Positions 1-5,647 of a DNA stretch of 6,511 bases are shown here, piece after piece. Numbering within the stretch: the stretch's first letter is position 1; the number at the start of each line of letters is the position of its first letter. This DNA comes from an uncultured Alphaproteobacteria bacterium (GTDB lineage Bacteria; Pseudomonadota; Alphaproteobacteria; Rs-D84). The stretch covers positions 1 through 6,511 of the forward strand of contig CALXNF010000028.1 of NCBI GenBank assembly GCA_944389685.1, read 5' to 3'. The position numbers and the translations under genes are program-made. The notes under the pieces were generated by a model that saw nothing but the letters and a program-made list of their open reading frames with translations, was not told where the DNA came from and made no database searches.

Positions 1-1024
1 CTGTTTTTACATCTTGATATAATGGTTCACCCAAAGCACCAGGTTCTTTACATCTATCCAAAACAGCAATTCTTTTAACTGTCTTTGGTAAAGCAGACAA
101 AAATTCTTCACGCGGAAACGGTCGGAATAAATGAACCTTCAGTAACCCTAAACCCTTTGGTAAATGTGGCAAAGTTTCTTCTATCGTTTCACACGCACTG
201 CCCATTGCAACGATAACATTTTCTGCCTTTGGGTCACCAACATAATCAATCAAATGATATTGACGACCCGTCAATTCTGCAAATTTATCCATACATTCCT
301 GCACAATTTCTGGGGTTTTTGCATACAAAGGATTTGCTGCTTCACGCCCTTGGAAGAAAACATCAGGATTCTGGGCAGTTCCACGAACGGTCGGTTTATC
401 AGGCGTCATACCACGCGTCCTGTTCTGTAAAACCAAATTATCTGGAATCATTTCATGCAACACATCATCACTAATTCTATCTAAGCGGGATTCTTCATGA
501 CTAGTACGGAAACCGTCAAAGAAATGCAAGAATGGTACACGTGCACGCAATGTTGCAGCATGTGCAATTGCGGCCATATCATGCGCCTGCTGAACACTGT
601 GGCTGGATAACAACGCAAAACCAGTTGATCGTACAGACATAACATCACTATGATCACCGAAAATAGATAAAGCATTTGTAGTCAACGCACGTGCCGCCAC
701 ATGCATAACAAAAGGTGTCTGTTCCCCAGCGATTTTATACATATTAGGAATCATCAGCAATAACCCCTGTGATGCGGTAAAGGTTGTTGCCAAAGATCCC
801 ATCTGCAACGCACCATGCATAGCACCAGCCGCCCCACCTTCGGATTGCATTTCAATTATCTGTGGAATTGCGCCCCAAATATTTTTCTTATGTTGAAAAG
901 ACCATTCATCCGCCAATTCACCCATTGTACTACTCGGAGTAATTGGATAAATAGCCGCAAAATCAACACATCTGTATGCGACATCAGCCGCAGCCCAGTT
1001 ACCATCAACAATTAAATTTGCCAT
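1..1024 (-). CDS. nifJ: Pyruvate:ferredoxin (flavodoxin) oxidoreductase, N-terminal part
   Basis: This gene encodes the cytoplasmic enzyme that oxidatively decarboxylates pyruvate with CoA to acetyl-CoA and CO2, passing electrons to ferredoxin or flavodoxin. It uses thiamine diphosphate and Fe-S clusters. Translating back from the ATG at 1024 gives 341 uninterrupted codons that run off the left edge. Domain I is evident: YPITPSSTMGE at residues 26-36, EMQSEGG at 58-64, SQGLLLMIPNMYK at 85-97, HVAAR at 108-112 and IFGDHSDVM near 120. Thr29, Glu62 and Arg112 fall where the pyruvate- and thiamine-contacting residues Thr31, Glu64 and Arg114 lie in the Desulfovibrio africanus enzyme (constant offset of 2). 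GTAQNPDVFFQGREA and, near the end, LDRCKEPGALGEP are also typical. The family is about 1,170-1,200 residues, so roughly 70% is missing, including the Fe-S and most thiamine-binding domains. The start is supported by AAGGGA six bases upstream (1031-1036) and an upstream promoter. Full length and activity cannot be judged here. Confidence 0.96.
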   Translation of the reverse strand, partial: MANLIVDGNWAAADVAYRCVDFAAIYPITPSSTMGELADEWSFQHKKNIWGAIPQIIEMQSEGGAAGAMHGALQMGSLATTFTASQGLLLMIPNMYKIAGEQTPFVMHVAARALTTNALSIFGDHSDVMSVRSTGFALLSSHSVQQAHDMAAIAHAATLRARVPFLHFFDGFRTSHEESRLDRISDDVLHEMIPDNLVLQNRTRGMTPDKPTVRGTAQNPDVFFQGREAANPLYAKTPEIVQECMDKFAELTGRQYHLIDYVGDPKAENVIVAMGSACETIEETLPHLPKGLGLLKVHLFRPFPREEFLSALPKTVKRIAVLDRCKEPGALGEPLYQDVKT

Positions 1025-1030
1025 TTTTCT

Positions 1031-1036
1031 TCCCTT
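1031..1036 (-). promoter_or_regulatory. Ribosome binding site of nifJ
   Basis: AAGGGA on the minus strand lies six bases before the ATG at 1024. This is an ideal Shine-Dalgarno spacing and it fixes the start of nifJ. Confidence 0.8.
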
Positions 1037-1055
1037 AAAATTTCATACGGGCTAT

Positions 1056-1084
1056 ATAATACCCCTAAAATCTTAATAAGGCAA
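1056..1084 (-). promoter_or_regulatory. Predicted sigma70 promoter of nifJ
   Basis: On the minus strand, TTGCCT (1079-1084) and TATTAT (1056-1061) are separated by exactly 17 bases. They match TTGACA at 4 of 6 positions and TATAAT at 5 of 6. Transcription would start near 1049, giving a leader of about 25 bases that contains the AAGGGA site. The promoter lies just downstream of the ctpA terminator, so nifJ probably has its own transcript. Confidence 0.6.
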
Positions 1085-1105
1085 GATTTATAACTTTGAC
1101 AAATA

Positions 1106-1132
1106 AAAAAAACGGGAAAATCCCGTTTTTTT
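1106..1132 (-). terminator. Intrinsic terminator after ctpA
   Basis: ACGGGA (1112-1117) and TCCCGT (1121-1126) form a GC-rich stem with a 3-base loop. Flanking A and T runs extend it to about 12 pairs (1106-1117 with 1121-1132). On the minus strand the hairpin ends in a run of T (1105-1112), as for a Rho-independent terminator. The base of the stem overlaps the ctpA stop codon (1131-1133), leaving no spacer. The symmetric A/T arms would let it act in both directions, but no plus-strand gene leads into it here. Confidence 0.85.
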
Positions 1133-2588
1133 ATTTTTTATCTTTTTTATCAGCTTCCTTTTCCGGCTTCTTGTCTTCTTTGTCAGATTTTTTATCCTCA
1201 GTTGCTTTTTCCTCTACATCCTCTGCCTCTACAACCGCATCTTCTGGTGTGGCCGGAACGAAACTTGCGCGTTGTTGCAACTTAGACATAGCCCGAACCA
1301 TATCCATTGCGCGTTGCAACTGATAATCCAAAGCATCTTTTTCTTCGTCCGTTAATTCTTTATCATCATCAGACTTCTTTTTATCATCTTTTTCGGCTTT
1401 TTCATTCTTTAAAGCGTTCTTAAACGAGGCTTCTGAATACAAACTTTCTTTACGCTCCAAAACCTCTATCTTACTTTGCAGCACTTCTATATCTGGTGTA
1501 ATTCCTTCGTTCTGTATAGAGCGTCCAGATGGTGTATAATAACGAGCAATAGTAATATGTATCGCAGTACCATCTCCTAATGGTTTTTGTTGCTGTACAC
1601 TTCCCTTACCAAAAGATTGCGATCCCATAACCAGCGCACGCCCATTATCTTGTAAAGCCCCAGCAACAATTTCAGACGCGGACGCCGAACCATGATTTAT
1701 CAACACAACAACAGGTTTACCATTTGCTAAATCGCCCTCCTTTGCAAAATTACGTTCAATATCTGTTTTATGCTTTCCTCTTGTTGAAACAATTTCACCG
1801 GCATCCAAGAACGCATCTGCTATATCAATAGCCGCAGTTAAATACCCACCAGGGTTATTACGAACGTCAAGGACATAACCTATCACATCTTTCTTTTCTA
1901 GTTTTTCTAATGCTTTATTCAATTCTTTTGCCGTTGTGGCCCCAAAATCAGAAATACGAATATAACCGATTTTTTCATCAGTATCTTCATCTGCCCCAGC
2001 AATTGATTTTTCTTCATATTTTACAGAATCTACTTTTATGATGGCACGTTTCAAAGTGATTGTTCGTGGTTCTTCACCGTCTGAAATTATAGTTAATTTA
2101 ACCTTAGTTCCCGGCCGCCCTTTCATCTTCTTAACCGCCTGATTCAAAGTCATATCAAAGACTTGTTCATCGTCAATATGAGTAATATAATCTCCTGCTT
2201 TTATTCCCGCCTTATCTGCTGGCGTGTCATCAATTGGTGAAATTACGCGCACGGCGCCACGATCACTAGTAATCTGTATCCCCAGACCACCAAATTCCCC
2301 CGATGACTTATCATTAAACTCTTTAAAATCATCCGCAGATAAATATGAAGAATGAGGATCCAACGCTTGCAACATACCGTTCATTGCCGCTTCTAACATC
2401 TTTTTCTCATCTGCTTCTTCGACAAAATTGTCACGGGCAGTTTCAAATACCAAAGCCAACTTTTTCAACTGCTCATAAATCTGCTCATCTGTAAGATGTT
2501 CTATTGGTTCTTCTTTTTTCGATTTATCTGCACCAAAAGCAACAATAGGCGTAATCAAAGCCATTAAAATCACTAATTTTTTTAGCAT
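1131..2588 (-). CDS. ctpA: Carboxyl-terminal processing protease, S41 family
   Basis: This is a periplasmic serine protease of the CtpA/Prc class, which trims or degrades envelope proteins, often murein hydrolases and their regulators. Residues 1-20 look like a signal peptide, with cleavage likely after AFGA. A PDZ domain spans about 95-180, including the GEFGGLGIQI carboxylate-binding loop region, and the S41 core about 205-370. LDVRNNPGGYL is at 240-250. The catalytic serine is expected in SASASE (301-306), most likely Ser303, and the general-base lysine is Lys328 in FGKGSVQ with Gln332 four residues later. The 25-residue Ser-Lys spacing matches Bacillus CtpB (Ser309/Lys334/Gln338). The 485-residue length is normal for the family, but the tail is very charged (about 390-420 and 448-485, rich in Lys, Asp and Glu). 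The start is backed by GGAAAGGA on the minus strand shortly upstream. In many Alphaproteobacteria the gene follows envC directly; here two opposite-strand genes separate them. The assignment is secure; the substrates are unknown. Confidence 0.95.
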   Translation of the reverse strand: MLKKLVILMALITPIVAFGADKSKKEEPIEHLTDEQIYEQLKKLALVFETARDNFVEEADEKKMLEAAMNGMLQALDPHSSYLSADDFKEFNDKSSGEFGGLGIQITSDRGAVRVISPIDDTPADKAGIKAGDYITHIDDEQVFDMTLNQAVKKMKGRPGTKVKLTIISDGEEPRTITLKRAIIKVDSVKYEEKSIAGADEDTDEKIGYIRISDFGATTAKELNKALEKLEKKDVIGYVLDVRNNPGGYLTAAIDIADAFLDAGEIVSTRGKHKTDIERNFAKEGDLANGKPVVVLINHGSASASEIVAGALQDNGRALVMGSQSFGKGSVQQQKPLGDGTAIHITIARYYTPSGRSIQNEGITPDIEVLQSKIEVLERKESLYSEASFKNALKNEKAEKDDKKKSDDDKELTDEEKDALDYQLQRAMDMVRAMSKLQQRASFVPATPEDAVVEAEDVEEKATEDKKSDKEDKKPEKEADKKDKK

Positions 2589-2630
2589 ACCCAGTCCTTT
2601 CCTAATAAATATGAAAAACTATTGTAAACA

Positions 2631-2659
2631 AGCATAAAACAAAAACATATCTGCCGCAA
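2631..2659 (-). promoter_or_regulatory. Possible promoter of ctpA
   Basis: On the minus strand, TTGCGG (2654-2659) and TATGCT (2631-2636) are 17 bases apart. Initiation would be near 2624, with a leader of about 35 bases. The match is modest (3 of 6 and 4 of 6). TACAAT at 2621-2626 is an alternative -10 without a clear -35. Some promoter is expected in this gap, because ctpA is now separated from envC. Confidence 0.35.
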
Positions 2660-2700
2660 GCGCGTTTTTATAAAAAAGAAATAAAAAAGCAAAACCAATA

Positions 2701-2728
2701 TTGACAAATTCTCTTTAAGTGCTATATT
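2701..2728 (+). promoter_or_regulatory. Strong sigma70 promoter of the Fic/kinase cassette
   Basis: A perfect TTGACA (2701-2706) is followed after 16 bases by TATATT (2723-2728). TG at 2720-2721 makes it an extended -10 (TGCTATATT). TATTAT at 2725-2730 with an 18-base spacer is an overlapping alternative. Transcription should begin near 2735. This argues against the upstream GTG at 2719 as a start codon for the Fic gene, since it would lie inside the promoter. No operator-like palindrome is obvious over the promoter. Confidence 0.75.
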
Positions 2729-2743
2729 ATATACATAAAAAAC

Positions 2744-2750
2744 GAGGAAA
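2744..2750 (+). promoter_or_regulatory. Ribosome binding site of the Fic gene
   Basis: GAGGAAA precedes the ATG at 2755, with the AGGA core six bases away. It selects this ATG over the in-frame GTG at 2719, which has no comparable site. Confidence 0.8.
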
Positions 2751-2754
2751 TATT

Positions 2755-3540
2755 ATGACAAAGTCGCACAAGAACCAATCTTACGCAGAAGATATTTTAT
2801 ATAATGCTAGCAAAAGCAGCAACATTCGCTATGTGATTCAAAAAAATCATGAAATTATCTGTAATATATTAAATAATAGCGCAAAAAAATTTCTAGAAAT
2901 TGATTGGGTTCGCTATCAATTACATAAAGAAGCAGAAATTCTGATGCGAATTCCATATTCATCTGGCAACCAAGAAAAAACTTTATGGCTAGATTACACA
3001 AATATAAAAAATATAGAAAAAGCCTTTGATTATATTCGCAGTCGTACCGCAATAACAAAAAAAATTACTCACCTAGAAGTAATTGACATGCACCGTAGAC
3101 TTGCAAACAAAACCAACATAGATCCTGGCAGATACAGAATTTCAAACGGGATTTTCTTAATGGGGACAGGTATTAGTGCACCAGATTACAACAGAATAAA
3201 TTATATAATGGATGATATCGTTTTCAACTTAACTAATGAAAATTCTTCAAAAGATTATTTATCTCGGGCACTAGATTTTCATTACGAAATGTTCGCCACG
3301 CAACCATTTGATGATTTTAATAAACGAACTGCCAGAATGGTGATGAACTGGTTCTTATTACAAAATCAATGCGAACCGATTTTGTTTAATCACAAAACAG
3401 ATTACCAAAACTATGCTCAAGCATTAGTTGCTCGGGCGCAAGGTGATTGCCGTACTTATAATAGATATATGCTAGAATGTCTTGTAAGAACCCAAGAAGA
3501 CATAATAAAAATATTAAAAAAGCATGCGATGAACCGATGA
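2755..3540 (+). CDS. Fic-fold protein with altered catalytic motif
   Basis: This is a 261-residue Fic-domain protein. Fic enzymes usually transfer AMP, or in Doc a phosphate, to target proteins. The fold is recognisable from PGRYRISN (124-131) and the flap region IFLMGTG (133-139), then FHYEMFATQPF (175-185), the core motif and RMVMNWFLL, and the closing YNRYML (235-240). The usual HPFxxGNGRxxR motif reads QPFDDFNKRTAR at 183-194. The catalytic His is Gln183, and the two glycines of the phosphate-binding loop are Phe188 and Lys190, while Asn189, Arg191 and Arg194 remain. Lys at the second glycine also occurs in Doc (GNKR). A possible N-terminal inhibitory motif, SGNQEK at 70-75, keeps the key Glu74 but has Lys where S/TxxxE(G/N) expects Gly or Asn. 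No signal peptide or membrane segment is seen. The start at 2755 rests on GAGGAAA and on the promoter covering the longer GTG start. The gene overlaps the following kinase gene by 4 bases. Membership of the Fic fold is well supported; loss of AMP transfer is inferred; target and role are unknown. Confidence 0.88.
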   Translation: MTKSHKNQSYAEDILYNASKSSNIRYVIQKNHEIICNILNNSAKKFLEIDWVRYQLHKEAEILMRIPYSSGNQEKTLWLDYTNIKNIEKAFDYIRSRTAITKKITHLEVIDMHRRLANKTNIDPGRYRISNGIFLMGTGISAPDYNRINYIMDDIVFNLTNENSSKDYLSRALDFHYEMFATQPFDDFNKRTARMVMNWFLLQNQCEPILFNHKTDYQNYAQALVARAQGDCRTYNRYMLECLVRTQEDIIKILKKHAMNR

Positions 3541-4466
3541 ACAAAATTCAAATACCTAATCTTAAATATCATGGTCGAGAAACGTATGCCGTTTATTACG
3601 GGGATAACTTTGTATTAAAACGCCCTCTTCCCACGCTGGGAGATGCTGCCAGAGAGGCATGGTTAAAGAAACAACACGATACACAAACTAAAATAAATGA
3701 AATTAGAGCCGTAGGGAACCCTTTATACAACATCCCAGAAATGACATTTATTAATGATGACGAATTTCAAATATTGGAAGAACGCGCCCCTGGCGAACCG
3801 TTGACCGCCCAATTATATAAAACTTTATCTAAACGCCAAAAATTTGAAATAATAAATGGGCTTGGCAGCTTTCTTGTGGATATGAACGAATTAAAACCAA
3901 TTGGTGATATACAAATCCATAAAATCTCTAATGATTTCAAGTTCAATAGGCTTTGTAATTTTATAGAAAATAAAATGTCCATCTGGTTTACAAAAGAAGA
4001 AATCCTTCAGATGCAGAAAATTCGTGACGAAGTCGGTTCTTTTGAATACGAAACGCGCCCTGCATGGTCTCATGGGGATATAAATTCTGGTAACGTTCTT
4101 TATGACAAAAATACAAACAAACTTTCCTTCATAGATTTTGCGGAAGCTAACTATAAGTTTATATACAGAGATATATTTGCACCATTACAAATCGAATTAG
4201 ACATTTACAAAGCAGTATATGCGGTTTATTACAAACTTCACGACTTTAGCCTATACCCCATGTTAAGCATAAAAAGTGACGAATTAAAAAACATTATGAA
4301 AAATCGAATTTTTGTGGTTTTATTACGTCGCTTTATACATGCAGCAGACGACTTACGCACAACCCCAAAAAATCAAAAAAGCATTACCAATAACGAAGAA
4401 AAAATTTCATTTATGAGACTTCAAATGCAAAAATTTGCTGTACTAGAAAAAATGTTTTCAAAATAA
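3537..4466 (+). CDS. APH/choline-kinase-like phosphotransferase
   Basis: This is a 309-residue protein of the aminoglycoside phosphotransferase-like kinase fold, predicted to transfer phosphate from ATP to a small molecule or protein. The catalytic set is complete: FVLKRP with Lys28 (ATP-anchoring lysine), Glu40 as a possible partner, a hinge segment EERAPGEPL at 81-89, the catalytic loop SHGDINSGN at 178-186 (Asp181, Asn186), and FIDFAEA at 198-204 with Asp200 as the metal-binding aspartate. The C-terminal helical part (205-309) resembles no specific subfamily I can name. No signal peptide is present. The ATG at 3537 overlaps the Fic stop as ATGA. An in-frame ATG at 3477 would add 20 residues lying deep inside the Fic gene and is less likely. 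No Shine-Dalgarno site precedes 3537, so translation probably depends on ribosomes finishing the Fic gene. Its stop is 2 bases from that of envC on the other strand. The substrate is unknown; antibiotic resistance should not be assumed. Confidence 0.85.
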   Translation: MNKIQIPNLKYHGRETYAVYYGDNFVLKRPLPTLGDAAREAWLKKQHDTQTKINEIRAVGNPLYNIPEMTFINDDEFQILEERAPGEPLTAQLYKTLSKRQKFEIINGLGSFLVDMNELKPIGDIQIHKISNDFKFNRLCNFIENKMSIWFTKEEILQMQKIRDEVGSFEYETRPAWSHGDINSGNVLYDKNTNKLSFIDFAEANYKFIYRDIFAPLQIELDIYKAVYAVYYKLHDFSLYPMLSIKSDELKNIMKNRIFVVLLRRFIHAADDLRTTPKNQKSITNNEEKISFMRLQMQKFAVLEKMFSK

Positions 4467-4468
4467 GC

Positions 4469-5572
4469 TTAATCTTTTTCTTTAAACAACCTTGCCGGAT
4501 CAACTGCCTTATCCCCACGACGCACTTCCAGATACATTTCAGGTTTATCTGAATTCATCCGACCAATTGGTTCCCCAGCCAACACTTCCTGCCCCAGCAT
4601 TACATTTATTTCGCCTAAGTTCGTCATAACAGTATTATACCCATTTTTATGAGACATAATCACAACCTTCCCGAACCCTTTAAAACTATCCGCAAATTTG
4701 ACAACCCCGTCAGCTGGTGCCATAACCAAAGCATTTCCCCGAACACGAATATACCAACCATCAGATTTTAAACCTAAGGCTGTTTTTTCCGCGAAATGTA
4801 CAACCACTCTACCCTTAACGGGTTTATTTAATTTTCGAATTGAAAAACGAGAATCAGATGACATCTCAGAGCTCCCTACGCCGGCAGATAATTCCGAAAT
4901 AGTTTTTGCGCGCGCCGACAAATCACGCAACTTTTTTTGCAGTTCCGATTGTTTTGTTCTTAATTTCTGATTCTGCGCCGATCTTGTTCTAAGCAATTTA
5001 TCCAATTCATCTTTTTCATCGGCGTAACGCTTTGCTGTACGATCAAGCTTTTCTTTTTCGATGGCACGTTCATCTCGAATTTTTTCTAACTTTTTTATTT
5101 GTTCTGTAGCCTTCTGAATTTCTGCATCAAAACTATCTGCCGCACCAGACAATATCGCAGAAGTTAAAACGTACTCTCGCATATTTTCAGAATCAAAGCT
5201 GGGGTGCGAAGCAACGAACAAAATACTTGATGCGGCATCGGCAATTCGTTCTTGGTTTTGTTTTAATTCTCGCTCTAATTCATCACGTTGTGCGTCTAAC
5301 TCTTTGATTTTTTTAGCAACGGCACCACGTTGCTCTTCCAGCGTACTTACACGGTCTGCCGCTTTAACCAACTTCTTTTTAGTCGACTCTACTTCCTTAT
5401 TAGATGTCTGAACTTGTTGCTCTAATTTTTTATTTTGTTGTTCTGTTTTCTTTATCTGAGCCTGAATATTTGCTAATTCACTGGCCCCATACACAACAAC
5501 CGGCTGTAAAAAGCATAAAGAAAAAGACAGAACACAAAACACTCGTCCAAGATTCGACCACAATTTTTTCAT
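4469..5572 (-). CDS. envC: EnvC-like murein hydrolase activator (degenerate M23/LytM domain)
   Basis: This is a periplasmic coiled-coil protein of the EnvC family, members of which switch on cell-wall amidases at the division septum. Residues 1-30 form a signal peptide with likely cleavage after VVYGA. A long charged coiled coil follows (about 32-225, broken by SSILFVASHPSF at 115-126), then a C-terminal LytM/M23 domain (about 250-365) with VMAPADGVVKFADSFKGFGK at 283-302. The zinc and catalytic residues of active M23 peptidases are missing. SDGWYIRV (270-277) stands where HxGxD is expected, TNLG (317-320) replaces the YxHL segment, and MYLEVR (346-351) replaces HLHFEVR. This is the state expected of an amidase activator rather than a hydrolase. 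The length of 367 is normal. AAGGGA (5574-5579) precedes the ATG, although very close. The family call is firm; the partner amidase is not in the window. Confidence 0.9.
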   Translation of the reverse strand: MKKLWSNLGRVFCVLSFSLCFLQPVVVYGASELANIQAQIKKTEQQNKKLEQQVQTSNKEVESTKKKLVKAADRVSTLEEQRGAVAKKIKELDAQRDELERELKQNQERIADAASSILFVASHPSFDSENMREYVLTSAILSGAADSFDAEIQKATEQIKKLEKIRDERAIEKEKLDRTAKRYADEKDELDKLLRTRSAQNQKLRTKQSELQKKLRDLSARAKTISELSAGVGSSEMSSDSRFSIRKLNKPVKGRVVVHFAEKTALGLKSDGWYIRVRGNALVMAPADGVVKFADSFKGFGKVVIMSHKNGYNTVMTNLGEINVMLGQEVLAGEPIGRMNSDKPEMYLEVRRGDKAVDPARLFKEKD

Positions 5573-5627
5573 ATCCCTTATATTCTATCAAAACGGCATA
5601 AAATTGCAAATAAGACATAAAAATAAA

Positions 5628-5643
5628 ACGGGCTAATGCCCGT
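5628..5643 (-). terminator. Intrinsic terminator after tyrS
   Basis: ACGGGC (5628-5633) and GCCCGT (5638-5643) form a perfect 6-base-pair stem with a 4-base loop. On the minus strand it is followed by a T-rich tail (about 5618-5628). It lies 4 bases past the tyrS stop codon. It separates tyrS from envC and resembles the terminator of ctpA, with a similar CGGG/CCCG stem. Confidence 0.8.
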
Positions 5644-5647
5644 CTTA

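Noticed and set aside
164..1015. Short open frames on both strands across the nifJ region.
   Set aside because: All are shadows of the long minus-strand nifJ frame, which is open to the left edge and has clear family motifs.
2719..2754. A 12-codon N-terminal extension of the Fic gene from GTG at 2719.
   Set aside because: It overlaps the extended -10 element and has no ribosome binding site; the ATG at 2755 has GAGGAAA upstream.
3477..3536. A 20-codon extension of the kinase from ATG at 3477.
   Set aside because: It lies well inside the Fic gene, has a basic, atypical sequence and no clear ribosome binding site; the ATGA overlap at 3537 is a standard coupled start.
3537..4466. Calling the kinase an aminoglycoside resistance enzyme.
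   Set aside because: Only the general APH-like fold is supported; no subfamily signature for antibiotic phosphorylation was recognised.
4445..4481. A/T-rich inverted repeats around the kinase-envC junction as a bidirectional terminator.
   Set aside because: The stems are short, almost purely A/T, and have a large interior; not convincing beside the two clear GC-core terminators.
5582..5609. TTGCAA (5604-5609) and TAGAAT (5582-5587) as an envC promoter on the minus strand.
   Set aside because: Spacing is 16 bases and matches are fair, but transcription would start about 3 bases before the ATG, excluding the AAGGGA site. It works only if envC is nearly leaderless, so I did not list it.
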